A stretch of DNA of 64,000 bases from Bacteroidota bacterium. GTDB lineage: Bacteria; Bacteroidota; Bacteroidia; Bacteroidales; FEN-979. A program made the position numbers and the translations under genes. Under the pieces are notes generated by a model. It was not told where the DNA came from, ran no database searches, and was given only the letters and a program-made list of their open reading frames with translations. The DNA lies in contig JAPLDI010000040.1 in the NCBI GenBank assembly GCA_026391795.1, positions 1 to 64,000 of the forward strand, given 5' to 3'. This document shows, one piece after another, positions 1-8,345 of the stretch (positions within the stretch are counted from its first letter, which is position 1; each line of letters starts with the position of its first letter).

Positions 1-235
1 GATTGCTTCGCTTCGCTCGCAATGACAACGGTTGTTGGGGAGAGAAGGAGATTGCTTCGCTTCGCTCGCAATGACAACGGTTGTTGGGGATAGAAGGAGA
101 TTGCTTCGCTTCGCTCGCAATGACAAAGGTTGTTGGGGATAGAAGGAGATTGCTTCGCTTCGCTCGCAATGACAAAGGTTGTTGGGGATAGAAGGAGATT
201 GCTTCGTCCCGAGTACTCTGGACTCGCAATTAAAA
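1..235. repeat. 49-bp tandem repeat block
   Basis: Units start at 1, 50, 99, 148 and 197, exactly 49 bp apart. Each holds a small inverted pair (GATTGC...GCAATGAC) followed by a GTTGTTGGGG-AGAAGGA tail. The last copy changes after GATTGCTTCG and runs into different sequence. The units abut without spacers. Similar 'attgcttcg...cgcaatgac' elements are widespread intergenic repeats in bacteria. No gene is seen in this stretch. Confidence 0.9.
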
Positions 236-403
236 TATAGCAGCCTTAGCGTCTTCGGAGTCAGTAGTCGGCAGTCAGCAGTCGGCAGTCGGCAGCTGTC
301 GCACGGTTGAAACGCTTGCCGTGCTTAGTGTACCGTGTACCATGCTCCGCGTCACGCGTCATGCGTCACGCGTCACGCGTCACGCGTCACGACCTCAGAA
401 CAC
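236..403. repeat. Heptanucleotide arrays 3' of pyrE (CAGTCGG and CACGCGT)
   Basis: This gene-free stretch contains an array of CAGTCGG/CAGTCAG units (about 263-297) and an array of CACGCGT/CATGCGT units (about 350-390). Both have a 7-bp period although the sequences are unrelated. On the pyrE coding strand they lie directly after the stop codon. No terminator-like T-run is visible. Confidence 0.85.
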
Positions 404-1036
404 CTACTTCGAAAGGTTCGTCTTAAAATCCCTCAGCACCTTTACGTCATCCTTTGAAATGTACTCTGTCTTGAGCGCCTGCTCAATCAGGATCTCATAA
501 TCCGTAAGCGTGATAAGCGGACAGCCGACCTCCTGGAACCGGGATACTGAGACCGGGAGGTTGTAAGTAAAGATTGCCACCATTCCAATGACGATGCATC
601 CGGCCTCCTTCAATGCACGGACCGCTTCAAGACTGCTGCTCCCGGTAGAGATCAGGTCTTCAACCACCACTACCCGCTGCCCGGGCTCAACCCGACCTTC
701 GATCAGGTTGGTGAGGCCATGATCCTTCTTGCTTGTCCGTACATAGACAAAGGGAAGTGACATCTCTTCAGCCACCAGCGCCCCCTGCGGAATTCCTCCT
801 GTTGCAACTCCTGCAATGAGGCCTGTGTTTTCAAAATTTTCATGGATGGCATTGATGAAATTCTCTTTGATAAAGGTGCGGATCGCCGGAAACGACAAGG
901 TAACCCGGTTGTCGCAATAGATGGGCGATTTGATCCCGGAAGCCCAGGTAAAGAGATCGCGGGGACTTAACTTCACAGCTTTGATCCCGAGCAGGTACTC
1001 GGCTGTTTGCAAGGAGACGGTTTTATTGAAGATCAT
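404..1036 (-). CDS. pyrE: Orotate phosphoribosyltransferase
   Basis: Cytoplasmic enzyme of de novo pyrimidine synthesis that joins orotate to PRPP to give OMP. The 210-residue length is normal for the family. The PRPP-binding loop VVVEDLISTGSS is at residues 123-134, and the flexible-loop region FVYVRTSKKDHG at about 96-107. The ATG at 1036 fits the family N-terminus. The gene is monocistronic on the minus strand and divergent from the NUDIX gene, with a 9-bp repeat array between them. Heptanucleotide arrays start just after its stop codon. The assignment is secure from motif and length. Confidence 0.96.
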   Translation of the reverse strand: MIFNKTVSLQTAEYLLGIKAVKLSPRDLFTWASGIKSPIYCDNRVTLSFPAIRTFIKENFINAIHENFENTGLIAGVATGGIPQGALVAEEMSLPFVYVRTSKKDHGLTNLIEGRVEPGQRVVVVEDLISTGSSSLEAVRALKEAGCIVIGMVAIFTYNLPVSVSRFQEVGCPLITLTDYEILIEQALKTEYISKDDVKVLRDFKTNLSK

Positions 1037-1135
1037 ACTTTAGTTTGTAAAGTTTGTAAAGTTCATAAAGTTTATAAAGTTTATAAAGTTCGTAAAGTTC
1101 ATAAAGTTCGTAAAGTTCATAAAGTTCGTAAAGTA
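1036..1135. repeat. 9-bp tandem repeat (GTAAAGTTC/ATAAAGTTC)
   Basis: About ten units of nine bases alternate GTAAAGTTC and ATAAAGTTC, so there is a higher-order 18-bp period. The array fills the divergent intergenic region between pyrE and the NUDIX gene and reaches the pyrE start codon. It is an exception to the 7-bp period of the other arrays. At 1155-1180 it is followed by a fragment of the 'ttggcgccttcgcggtaaa' interspersed repeat. The open frames across it are low-complexity translations. Confidence 0.85.
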
Positions 1136-1243
1136 TCAGTTACTTTAGCGAACTTTGTGCCTTGGCGCCTTCGCGGTAAAGAAAAGGTGTAGTTGATGCA
1201 TTCCGGATAAATCCCGGGAATCAACAACCAAAAGTAGGGATTA

Positions 1244-1861
1244 ATGACCATTGGGATGAAAATATTTTTAAACAATAAATGCATTGAACTAACCGATAGC
1301 AGGCCTGCCCGGGTTCATCCCGGGAATGTGGCTGTTGAGTATAAATCTGCCCGACAGCTGAAGAAAGCCTTCAGGGCGTTTGAAGCGGATGATCTGCAGA
1401 TGAAACTAATACTGTGGTCGGAGAGGGGAGACAGCCGCTGGAGGGAGGATTTCTTCAGCCTTTTTAAAAGAATTGAGGCGGCAGGCGGATGGGTGAAAAA
1501 TGAGAGGGGAGAGCGCTTATTTATTTTCCGGCTGGGGAAATGGGATCTTCCGAAAGGAAAACTTTCAGGAAAAGAGAAGGTTGAAGAAGCCGCCCTGCGA
1601 GAAGTGATGGAGGAAACTGGGCTGAAGAAAGTCCTGATAACGGGACCGCTTCCTTCAACATATCATATTTATACACGAAAGGGAAAGCAGATCCTGAAAC
1701 AGACCCGGTGGTTTGAGATGGAAGCAGACAGCAAACAATCCCTTGTCCCTCAAACGGAAGAAGATATATCCGAAGTAAAATGGGTTAAGAAGAAAGATGT
1801 TGAAAAGGTCCTGTTGAATAGTTACGGATCGATCATAGAACTAGTGAGAAGTGAGAAGTGA
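1244..1861 (+). CDS. NUDIX hydrolase
   Basis: Predicted to hydrolyse a nucleoside diphosphate linked to another moiety; the substrate cannot be told from sequence. The NUDIX box is complete at about residues 105-127 (G-x5-E-x7-REVMEETGL), with Glu residues placed to bind metal. An N-terminal extension of about 85 residues precedes it. The second ATG at 1256 (MKIFLNNK) is an equally likely start. One of few plus-strand genes here, divergent from pyrE. The last codons (LVRSEK) and the TGA stop lie in a GAGAAGT/GAGATGT heptad array, so the native C-terminus may have been altered. Confidence 0.9.
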   Translation: MTIGMKIFLNNKCIELTDSRPARVHPGNVAVEYKSARQLKKAFRAFEADDLQMKLILWSERGDSRWREDFFSLFKRIEAAGGWVKNERGERLFIFRLGKWDLPKGKLSGKEKVEEAALREVMEETGLKKVLITGPLPSTYHIYTRKGKQILKQTRWFEMEADSKQSLVPQTEEDISEVKWVKKKDVEKVLLNSYGSIIELVRSEK

Positions 1862-1925
1862 GATGTGGGATGTGGGATGTGGGATGTCAAAATTCTCAAA
1901 TCTCACATCCCTCATCTCTCATCCC
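1848..1925. repeat. Heptad array (GAGAAGT/GATGTGG) between convergent genes
   Basis: Units of seven bases (GTGAGAA, GATGTGG, then the reverse-complement type CATCCCT/CATCTCT) join the 3' end of the NUDIX gene to the 3' end of the hypothetical gene on the other strand. The two halves are roughly inverted, so the transcript could fold back. The array provides the NUDIX stop codon. Confidence 0.8.
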
Positions 1926-2602
1926 TCCCCGCTATCGGCCTGGAACCGGAAGCCGAGGCGTTTTCCTGTACGGATCTGGTAGTTTTCGAGGGTGGTTTGC
2001 ATCTCCTGGACCGTCACCTCTTTCATGTTCTCATAGGGGGGCGTCAGAAGGTCGAAATTCAGCGTGTATTGTATGGATGACTGCAGGATCGAGTGGATGG
2101 CCGCCTGATCGAGGTTGGCCGTGGGGAAATTGTTATAGAGAAGCCCGACCTCCCGTTTTCCTTCAATGAAATAATGCGATTCACGGTTGATGAAGATCCG
2201 GGCGATGAGGTACCCGATGTCGTTGGTGCGGTTGTATTTGAATGAATCGGCCAGGAAATTGAAGACATGGATGATGCCGCAATAGGAACGGCGTTTATCT
2301 TCCTTGATATACGAGCTCTTCATAACTTCATGGTCCCTCGAAAATTCGAAGATGTTCGAATGCATGAAGAATACAAGCACATCACTTCCGAATTTCAATT
2401 CAAATTCGAAGGTTCCGAGGTCTTTGTATTCGAAGGGGATCGGCCATCGGGTCTGCCTGATCTTAGTGTGGTAGTCGGCCGCCAGGCTGACCGTCTCCTT
2501 TTTAAATTCATTGAAAGCATTCAGGGTGTTGGCGTAGATCTCCTGTTTGAGACCGGCTTTCGCAACGATTGCTTCGAAAAGCTCTTTGTTCTTCGTGGGC
2601 AT
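1919..2602 (-). CDS. Conserved hypothetical protein
   Basis: I do not recognise a named family. The product is about 227 residues, soluble, without signal peptide or membrane segments, rich in aromatic residues (GTFEFELKFGSDVLVFFMHSN), with a helical N-terminus. The ATG at 2602 (MPTKNKELFEAIV) is preferred; a GTG 24 bases upstream sits in a 'tttgtgcaccttt' repeat. The C-terminus ends in a heptad-rich junction. The protein looks like a genuine single-domain cytoplasmic protein; codon use and lack of low complexity support a real gene. The neighbours (NUDIX, tRNA-Glu) give no functional clue. Confidence 0.75.
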   Translation of the reverse strand: MPTKNKELFEAIVAKAGLKQEIYANTLNAFNEFKKETVSLAADYHTKIRQTRWPIPFEYKDLGTFEFELKFGSDVLVFFMHSNIFEFSRDHEVMKSSYIKEDKRRSYCGIIHVFNFLADSFKYNRTNDIGYLIARIFINRESHYFIEGKREVGLLYNNFPTANLDQAAIHSILQSSIQYTLNFDLLTPPYENMKEVTVQEMQTTLENYQIRTGKRLGFRFQADSGEG

Positions 2603-2624
2603 ACTGATTTGTTTTACTTTGTGC

Positions 2625-2700
2625 ACCTTTGTGAAAACCTTTGTGTTCCTTTGTGGTTAAAAATTTTACCACGAAGGCGCTCGAAGGATGATTGTTTTTT
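2625..2700. repeat. Palindromic interspersed repeat (ttgtggttaaaa / ttttaccacgaa)
   Basis: TTTGTGGTTAAAAATTTTACCACGAAGG forms a near-perfect inverted repeat centred near 2661. It belongs to the family seen also near 1160, 10850, 11030, 58520, 60260 and 63360, all variants of 'gcgccttwgcggtaaaa'. It lies in the leader of the hypothetical gene. Function unknown. Confidence 0.7.
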
Positions 2701-2794
2701 TTCTGGAGTATCGGAGGCAAAAAAATATGAGCTGATAAAAATTTTGTAAATTGAAACTAAAAGAGTAATTTTGCCGCCCGAAAACATTCAGATT

Positions 2795-2866
2795 GGTCCG
2801 TTCGTCTAGGGGCTAGGACGCCAGGTTTTCATCCTGGTAACAGGGGTTCGATTCCCCTACGGACTA
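2795..2866 (+). tRNA. tRNA-Glu (anticodon TTC)
   Basis: A cloverleaf can be drawn. The acceptor stem pairs GGTCCGT with ACGGACT, the anticodon stem CCAGG/CCTGG encloses the loop TTTTCAT with anticodon TTC, and the T-arm is GGGG-TTCGATT-CCCC. The discriminator is A and no CCA is encoded. It stands alone on the plus strand between two minus-strand genes and is followed at once by a GAAGTGC-type heptad array. Confidence 0.95.
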
Positions 2867-2867
2867 C

Positions 2868-2942
2868 TAAGACAAGTGCGAAGTGTGAGGTGCGAAGTGC
2901 GATTTACTTTGTCACCTCACCAGCTCATCACCTCACCACTTT
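2868..2942. repeat. Heptad array (GAAGTGC) after the tRNA
   Basis: Four units of the type GAAGTGC/GAGGTGC with a 7-bp period, followed by an inverse-like stretch (CACCTCACC, TCATCACCTCACC). It separates tRNA-Glu from the end of the Wzi-like gene. Confidence 0.7.
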
Positions 2943-4358
2943 TTAAAACCCCACTCTTACCCCGGCACTCACGGTATTCGTCCCTCCCTGGAACGAAGGG
3001 CTGTTGAATTGTACATCTCCTTTTTTCAGGCTGTTTTCATACGAAAGAAATACCGATGCATTCCCCGAAAGGGACCAGGATGAAAAGAGACAGAACGACC
3101 GGTTCTGCCAGGTCATATTCTGAAATACAGGGACGGTTGTCGGGTTGGGTTCGGTGGCATAGACGTAATTGTCGCCATGCCACGACCAGGTATAAGAGAG
3201 GGCAACGAGAAGACGGCTGAGCGGCCGGTAATCGAGCGAAAGATAAACCTCCCGGGAATTGTCGCGCAGGTAATTCCCGAAGTTGTACCCGTCTGACTCG
3301 AACGTGGTGATGATCACATTGTGCTGATATACCATCGGCAGTGTGCTCGTCCCTTCAGCCGTAAAGGAAAGATTTTGTATGGGGAATCCGGATAACCTGA
3401 AGCCTCCCTTCCAGCCCAGGAAATTATGTTCCTTGCTGCTGTAAACCCGCGACATCTTGAATTCATCCGCGAAGAGGGTCAGGTAGAGATGCAGGTGCCT
3501 GATCTGCCTCGAGCTGATATCGAGAAACATCTGCGAATTGGTTCCCCCGGTCAGCCCTGCCTCCGGGTTCATGGTATGGTCGACCGATTTGTAGAAAAGG
3601 AGGGGAATGGTATAGGCAAGTTCGAATTTATCGCCATAGATCACCGAATTTCCGAACGAGATGTTGAGATCCTTCCAGGGGATGAAGGTGACCAGGTTTG
3701 CCGTAAGGTATTTCTGGCGGTAAAACGTCTTTGTGCCGTCTCCTTCACTGAATGTACGGTTTGAATCGACCAGGTTTGATTGCAGCATCCCGCTGATGAA
3801 GCTGAATTCGATCCACTTTGCGGGTTTCACATGCAGGCGGATGTGAGGAAACGAAGGTGGCTTGCTGATAAAGATGTTGGCCCCGTTATAATTGTTGCCC
3901 CAGTTGATGCGGTCGCGGATGATGCCGAACGAGCCCCATTTCCATGAAGCCATCACCTGCCCGGTCCAGTCAAAATAGTCGCCGCCGCCACCGGAATAAG
4001 GGTTCCATCGCTGTCCGGGCTCAGGTGTGAAATAAACAGTATTGGCAAGCTGCTCCGACTGAAACCCCTTGCTGATCCCGAACGAAAACCCGATATGCCT
4101 TCCGATGTTGCCAAAAATGGCTGTTCCGATCTCGCTTTTGTTTATCGTACCGTATTCGTTGAATGAAAACTGTTCGTTGATCAGGGGAACCAGGGTTAGG
4201 GAAAATGGCAATTCTGTATTCACCTCACCCCCCGGCCCCCTCTCCTGAGGTGGGTTTTCCGTATTCACCTCACCCCCCGGCCCCCTCTCCTGAGGTGGGT
4301 TTTCCGTATTCACCTCACCCCCCGGCCCCCTCTCCTGAGGTGGTTTTTCCGTATTCAC
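2943..4358 (-). CDS. Wzi-like capsule assembly protein, C-terminal beta-barrel part (frameshifted)
   Basis: This is the larger part of an outer-membrane beta-barrel resembling the capsule assembly (Wzi) family, expected to tether polysaccharide at the cell surface. The barrel is visible as alternating hydrophobic/aromatic strands with polar turns, ending in the aromatic C-terminus typical of outer-membrane proteins (SAGVRVGF). The open frame begins inside a repeat encoding NTEKPPQERGPGGEV units, so the GTG at 4358 is not a native start. The signal peptide and N-terminal domain are in the adjacent frame at 4355-4774. Removing one 14-bp partial repeat (4351-4364) joins the two into one protein of about 605 residues. 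Last gene of the polysaccharide locus. Confidence 0.75.
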   Translation of the reverse strand: MNTEKPPQERGPGGEVNTENPPQERGPGGEVNTENPPQERGPGGEVNTELPFSLTLVPLINEQFSFNEYGTINKSEIGTAIFGNIGRHIGFSFGISKGFQSEQLANTVYFTPEPGQRWNPYSGGGGDYFDWTGQVMASWKWGSFGIIRDRINWGNNYNGANIFISKPPSFPHIRLHVKPAKWIEFSFISGMLQSNLVDSNRTFSEGDGTKTFYRQKYLTANLVTFIPWKDLNISFGNSVIYGDKFELAYTIPLLFYKSVDHTMNPEAGLTGGTNSQMFLDISSRQIRHLHLYLTLFADEFKMSRVYSSKEHNFLGWKGGFRLSGFPIQNLSFTAEGTSTLPMVYQHNVIITTFESDGYNFGNYLRDNSREVYLSLDYRPLSRLLVALSYTWSWHGDNYVYATEPNPTTVPVFQNMTWQNRSFCLFSSWSLSGNASVFLSYENSLKKGDVQFNSPSFQGGTNTVSAGVRVGF

Positions 4359-4454
4359 CTCACCGTATTCACCTCACCCCCCGGCCCCCTCTCCTGAGGT
4401 GGGGTTTCCGTATTCACCTCACCCCCCGGCCCCCTCTCCTGAGGGAGAGGGGGA
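4216..4454. repeat. 45-bp GC-rich repeat expanded inside the Wzi-like gene
   Basis: Unit starts are at 4216, 4261, 4306, 4351, 4365 and 4410, giving spacings of 45, 45, 45, 14 and 45. The full unit is 15 codons and encodes NTENPPQERGPGGEV on the coding strand. The short unit at 4351-4364 is a direct duplication of GTATTCACCTCACC and shifts the frame. The terminal copy ends in a fuller palindrome (CCCCCTCTCC ... GGAGAGGGGGAG). The same element is intergenic at 10779-10826 and 10953-11003. Confidence 0.9.
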
Positions 4455-4774
4455 GTGGAGAAGATGATAGAAATGGGATTGGCGGAAAAAGAGATGGGCT
4501 TTGAAGTCTTTGGAGAATACGTTTCAATATAAAATCTGAGTTCCTCTTTTTGCCTCCTGTTTAACTTGTCCAACTTGTCTTTAGCTTCAGTAAGTTTTTG
4601 ACGGATGAACGCACGTGAATATGGCTTTATCACCGAATTCAGCTCAATGACATGTTCCGATGCCAGTTCGTCCAGGAAATTCTCAATCTCCTTATTAGCC
4701 GGAGGAAGATAGATATCCTGCGAACAGAGGGAATGGGATGAAAATAGGAGAAGGATCAGGAGAAGATTACGCAT
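4355..4774 (-). CDS. Wzi-like capsule assembly protein, N-terminal part (frameshifted)
   Basis: Encodes the start of the Wzi-like protein: a signal peptide (MRNLLLILLLFSSHSLCSQ) and a helical segment of about 70 residues (VIELNSVIKPYSRAFIRQKL), the usual N-terminal features of Bacteroidota Wzi-like proteins. It runs into the 45-bp repeat and stops at 4355 after EVNTVR because of the extra 14 bases. The ATG at 4774 overlaps the end of the WecA-type gene by 8 bases, implying coupled translation. Whether the break is a true off state, a population variant or an assembly artefact cannot be decided here. Confidence 0.75.
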   Translation of the reverse strand: MRNLLLILLLFSSHSLCSQDIYLPPANKEIENFLDELASEHVIELNSVIKPYSRAFIRQKLTEAKDKLDKLNRRQKEELRFYIETYSPKTSKPISFSANPISIIFSTPPLPQERGPGGEVNTETPPQERGPGGEVNTVR

Positions 4775-5858
4775 TGGGGAAGGCGGATCTTTTTTTTAGT
4801 TTCCTGCGCGCCAGGTAAACCGTAATCAACATCTTAAAGATTCCCATTGAAAAGAGAATGACCAGGCAGATGAAAACACTCAGGTTCCTGCAGAGGAAGG
4901 AGGTGAAAATAAAAATGAGACTGATCCCCAGGAGGACCAGCGTTGCCTGCAGGTGCGATAACCCGAGATCGAGCAGGTGATGGTGGATGTGGGTCTTATC
5001 CGGGTCAAAAGGCGACTTGCGACGTGCCAGGCGGAAGATCATCACACGGAGGGTGTCAAAGATAGGAAGCATCAGGATCCCGATGGAGACAGCCGGGGCT
5101 GCATGAATATGGTTCGGAATGGTCGGGTTAAGGTTCACCTGGTTGAAATGGATGGCGATGACCGACATGATAAACCCTACAGTCAGCGACCCGGTATCGC
5201 CCATGAAGATCTTGTTCGACCTTCCGAAGACATTAAAATAGGAGAATGTGAAGAGTGAACCGGCCAGTCCTGCCGCCAGGATGACCCAGTCGTAGTCACC
5301 GGCAAGGTAAAACCAGGTTCCAAAGGTAAACGATGCGAGGATGGCCAGCCCGGCAGAGAGCCCGTCAATCCCGTCCATCAGGTTGAAGCAGTTGGTAATG
5401 CCGATCACGGTGATCATCGAGATCATATAGCTGAGCGGTTCCTGGATCTCGTAGATGCCGAAAAACCCGTAGAGGCTTGTTATTCGGATCCCCCCGAAGG
5501 AGACCACGATCCAGGCGGCAACCACCTGTCCGAAGAATTTCTTGAAGGGGGAGATGTGGGTGATATCATCTTTGAACCCCACGAAGAAAAGCATGAGCGT
5601 CCCCGCGAGGAGGAACTGAAAGGTCGGGAAATAAGCCGTTTTTAAAAAGAGGAGATAGGAGATGATAAATCCGATGAAGATGGCAATTCCTCCCAGGTTC
5701 GGTACCGATTTCTCATGCGAAGTCCTTGAGCCGGGTTCTGCAACAAGGTGCTTCTTTGCTGCCATTTCGACGATGGATGGAATCAGGAAAAAGGTGATCC
5801 CGCCCGCAAAGGAAAAACAGAGCAGGATCCTCAGGTCCATGGTGGTCAGATGAAACAT
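4767..5858 (-). CDS. WecA/MraY-type undecaprenyl-phosphate sugar-1-phosphate transferase
   Basis: Polytopic inner-membrane enzyme that moves a HexNAc-1-phosphate from a UDP-sugar to undecaprenyl phosphate, starting the repeat unit. About ten hydrophobic segments are visible, with family motifs FVGFKDDI, NLMDGIDGLSAG, FMGDTGSL and the HIHHHL loop characteristic of the WecA branch. The start is ATG 5858 (MFHLTT) or ATG 5840 (MDLRIL); the open frame extends upstream only through heptad repeats. A -7-like box TACTTTTG (plus-strand 5876-5883) lies 17 bases before ATG 5858, so this gene may also have its own promoter. Confidence 0.9.
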   Translation of the reverse strand: MFHLTTMDLRILLCFSFAGGITFFLIPSIVEMAAKKHLVAEPGSRTSHEKSVPNLGGIAIFIGFIISYLLFLKTAYFPTFQFLLAGTLMLFFVGFKDDITHISPFKKFFGQVVAAWIVVSFGGIRITSLYGFFGIYEIQEPLSYMISMITVIGITNCFNLMDGIDGLSAGLAILASFTFGTWFYLAGDYDWVILAAGLAGSLFTFSYFNVFGRSNKIFMGDTGSLTVGFIMSVIAIHFNQVNLNPTIPNHIHAAPAVSIGILMLPIFDTLRVMIFRLARRKSPFDPDKTHIHHHLLDLGLSHLQATLVLLGISLIFIFTSFLCRNLSVFICLVILFSMGIFKMLITVYLARRKLKKRSAFPNA

Positions 5859-5894
5859 AGGCCGGAATTTAAAAACAAAAGTACGTTTATTTGG

Positions 5895-6112
5895 TGAGAG
5901 GTGAAATGTGAGAAGTGAGATGTTGATGTGAGATGTGAGATGTGAGATGTGAGATGTGAAATAAATCCAGCATCCAGCATCCAGCATCCAGCATCCAGCA
6001 TCCAGCATCCAGCATCGCATCCATCATCCAGCATCGAGCATCCAGCATCCAGCATCCAGCATCCAGCATCCAGCATCCAGCATCCAGCATCGAGCATCCA
6101 GCATCCAGCATC
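5895..6112. repeat. Large heptad arrays (GATGTGA and CCAGCAT)
   Basis: First GATGTGA-type units (about 5905-5958), then more than twenty CCAGCAT units with occasional variants (CGAGCAT, CCATCAT) up to about 6110. It is the largest array in the window, between the DUF2339 gene and the WecA-type gene. The CCAGCAT unit has no stop codon in any frame on either strand, which creates long low-complexity open frames (MLDAGCW, PASSIQH) that I do not treat as genes. Confidence 0.92.
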
Positions 6113-8283
6113 TACTGCCTGCTGCCTATTCCCTTTTTCCGAAAACGCTGGTAAAAGAACGAGAAGACAATCAGGAAAGCGCCGAGGAGGAAGAGAAGGA
6201 TGATCCTGCCTGCCTCTCCGAGGAACCCGAAATCATAGATCAGGATCTTGACCAGGGATGCCAGCAGCAATGCCACGGCGAGCTGCCGTATAAAGCGTTG
6301 CTTCCGGATAAGTGCCACGCTGATCAGTGCGACAGAAAAAATGATTCCGAGGATTGACCAGGGCAGATGGTTGTTATGGACAGCCATTTCGGAGACCGTG
6401 CCTCCTCCTGCAAAGCCAAAGAAGATCGTGAAATGATCATATTCAATGATTAATAGCGTGAGGCAGAGGCCGGTTATAAAAGCCTGCAGACTCTTCATCC
6501 TGACCCTCCTCTTCACCCAGGTTTTCCTCAGGCTGAAATAGAGGATGCTGGTAAGGAGAGGAAGTAAAGGAAACAGAAGCCAGTGTGAAAGGAAGCAGGA
6601 GGAGAAGATGCCGCCGTTCACCAGTCCTATATTGCGGATGGCAACCAGGGAATAGTTTACAAAAATAGGGTAGGACAAGAGTGTAAGTGCAGTAAACCCG
6701 GAGACCGGCATGAGCAGCACTGACTTCTGCCTGTCCAGTAACGGGAGAAGGAGGATCAGGAAGAGGCAGGTGAACCAGAACCAGCTCAGGAGAATGGCCT
6801 CCCCGATTGGTAAAAGCAGGGAGAAGAGGAAATGCCAGGTCCAGAATCCTGTGATATAGGCAAAGACGATCAAAAGGCTCTTCAGTACCATCCGGTACAT
6901 TCTTCGCGAAAACCATTTGGATGCTGATAATTCAAGCCTCTTGACTAGCTTGTAACTGAAGAAAAGCGCAAAGAGGGTAAAGGTCCCTGCCTGGAACCCG
7001 TTATAAAAAAGAGACACATCAAAGGGAATGGCTCCGGAAAAGAGACCGGGAAGATAGAAGAGGGTGCATTTATAAATGAATGTCGCTGTCATGACTGCAA
7101 CAAAAGCAACGGAAGCTGAAAGCGATAAACGATTCCGCGAATACTTCGAGTAGAGCAGCAGCAACACCGAAATGACCGATGAAAAGAGAATAATATAGTT
7201 CTGATGTGCCAGCAGCGGACAGACCAGGGCTGCGAGGACAAGTGTAAGAAGGAGGTAAGGGTTCCGGAAGAGGCCGGGATTGATCTTCGGTGAAAAATAG
7301 AGCAGTACGCTGTTGAACAGCACAAGAATGAGTATAAAGAGCCCCTGGAGTTCCGGGTGACCGTATTTCGAAAGCACCCATAGCACCGACCCTGCATAAA
7401 AAAGCGTGTTGACCAGCATCAGGATGAATGCAACCAGTTCCCAGGTGATATTTCGTTTGCTCAGGTTGATGACAAGTCCGGAGAGGAAAAAGGTTCCATA
7501 GAAAAGGGAGGAGATGATGATATAGGTTGAAACAAGATCGCCCGAATCGCGCATCACCATCCGGCGTATCCAGAAGACCGCTACAAACAGGATCGAGAGG
7601 AAGGCCTGGATATAAAACGGAACCAGCTTGCCTGTTTTAAAGCTGAGAAGGAGAACAATGCCTGTGAAAATCAGGAGGAAGAGAAAATCCGTAAAATAGT
7701 GCCACTGGTAATTATTTGTCAGGAAGAGGAGGGAAAAGTAAACCAGGATTACAGTCATCACTTGCAGGGATGCGTTCTTTAACCTGGTTGCATGGCAGAA
7801 GGGAAGGATGCACAATGCCAATGTCACGGCCATTGCCACCCAGAGGTTCGGGTAACAGGTTGCCGTCGAAATGAAATCGTAGCTGAGCACTTTGAGGTGA
7901 ACAAAGAAGATCCACAAGGTGCCGGTTAGGGCTAATATACGGGCAACCGCAGGATTCCGGTGGTACAGGAAAAACGGCACTGCCAGGAGGGCAAACCCCG
8001 GTAAGAGCCGGATCAGCACTTTCCAGCCGGCAAAGGGAAAGATGACATCCGCTCTTGTTTCTTCCCCGCCTCCGGATGAAAAGAAAGCCGTGATCGTTGA
8101 AAATAAGGATTCACCCGGCTTTGCCAGCCTCACCAGGTACACCGCCCCGGCAATAAAGAAGAGGATCCCCAGGATCCTGAAAAAATAGTTTGTGATGTAT
8201 TTTTCCAGTTTTCCGGAGGAAGCTCCGTTCCTCTTTCTGACTTTAGTGCGGTGCTTATGATGGTGGGGGTGGTCGGAGTTCAA
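6112..8283 (-). CDS. DUF2339-like polytopic membrane protein
   Basis: A 723-residue integral membrane protein with some twenty hydrophobic segments and a short basic, His-rich cytoplasmic N-terminus. The C-terminus (KILIYDFGFLGEAGRIILLF...SFFYQRFRKK) matches the pattern of DUF2339 membrane proteins, whose function is unknown. The only available start is TTG 8283, directly at the edge of an AAGTGTT heptad array with an in-frame stop two codons upstream, so the original start may have been overwritten. The last residues (IGSRQ) are read from repeat-like sequence. It lies between the fusion glycosyltransferase and the WecA-type gene; a role in the locus is inferred from position only. Confidence 0.75.
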   Translation of the reverse strand: MNSDHPHHHKHRTKVRKRNGASSGKLEKYITNYFFRILGILFFIAGAVYLVRLAKPGESLFSTITAFFSSGGGEETRADVIFPFAGWKVLIRLLPGFALLAVPFFLYHRNPAVARILALTGTLWIFFVHLKVLSYDFISTATCYPNLWVAMAVTLALCILPFCHATRLKNASLQVMTVILVYFSLLFLTNNYQWHYFTDFLFLLIFTGIVLLLSFKTGKLVPFYIQAFLSILFVAVFWIRRMVMRDSGDLVSTYIIISSLFYGTFFLSGLVINLSKRNITWELVAFILMLVNTLFYAGSVLWVLSKYGHPELQGLFILILVLFNSVLLYFSPKINPGLFRNPYLLLTLVLAALVCPLLAHQNYIILFSSVISVLLLLYSKYSRNRLSLSASVAFVAVMTATFIYKCTLFYLPGLFSGAIPFDVSLFYNGFQAGTFTLFALFFSYKLVKRLELSASKWFSRRMYRMVLKSLLIVFAYITGFWTWHFLFSLLLPIGEAILLSWFWFTCLFLILLLPLLDRQKSVLLMPVSGFTALTLLSYPIFVNYSLVAIRNIGLVNGGIFSSCFLSHWLLFPLLPLLTSILYFSLRKTWVKRRVRMKSLQAFITGLCLTLLIIEYDHFTIFFGFAGGGTVSEMAVHNNHLPWSILGIIFSVALISVALIRKQRFIRQLAVALLLASLVKILIYDFGFLGEAGRIILLFLLGAFLIVFSFFYQRFRKKGIGSRQ

Positions 8284-8345
8284 GTGTTAAGTGTTAAGTG
8301 TTAAGAAATTTCGCATTTCGTTTTTCGCTATTCGCTTTTCGCTGT
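8281..8345. repeat. Heptad arrays AAGTGTT and (A)GCGAAAA-type
   Basis: AAGTGTT is repeated three times (8282-8303), then units of the form TTCGCAT/TTCGTTT/TTCGCTA/TTCGCTT follow with a 7-bp period. The second group is translated as the C-terminal tail [14 protein letters not shown] of the upstream fusion gene, and the first covers its stop codon and the start of the DUF2339 gene. Confidence 0.8.

Noticed and set aside
1-235. Possible CRISPR array (49-bp regular repeats)
   Set aside because: Units are contiguous with no spacers and no cas genes are nearby; it is a plain tandem repeat.
1007-1192. Small plus-strand open frame rich in VCKVHKVYKV
   Set aside because: Translation of the 9-bp repeat in the pyrE-NUDIX divergent region.
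4205-4504. Plus-strand open frame with repeated PHPPAPSPE
   Set aside because: Antisense translation of the 45-bp repeat in the Wzi-like gene.
5846-6203. Overlapping open frames on both strands (MLDAGCW and PASSIQH repeats)
   Set aside because: They are translations of the stop-free CCAGCAT heptad array, with no other protein features.
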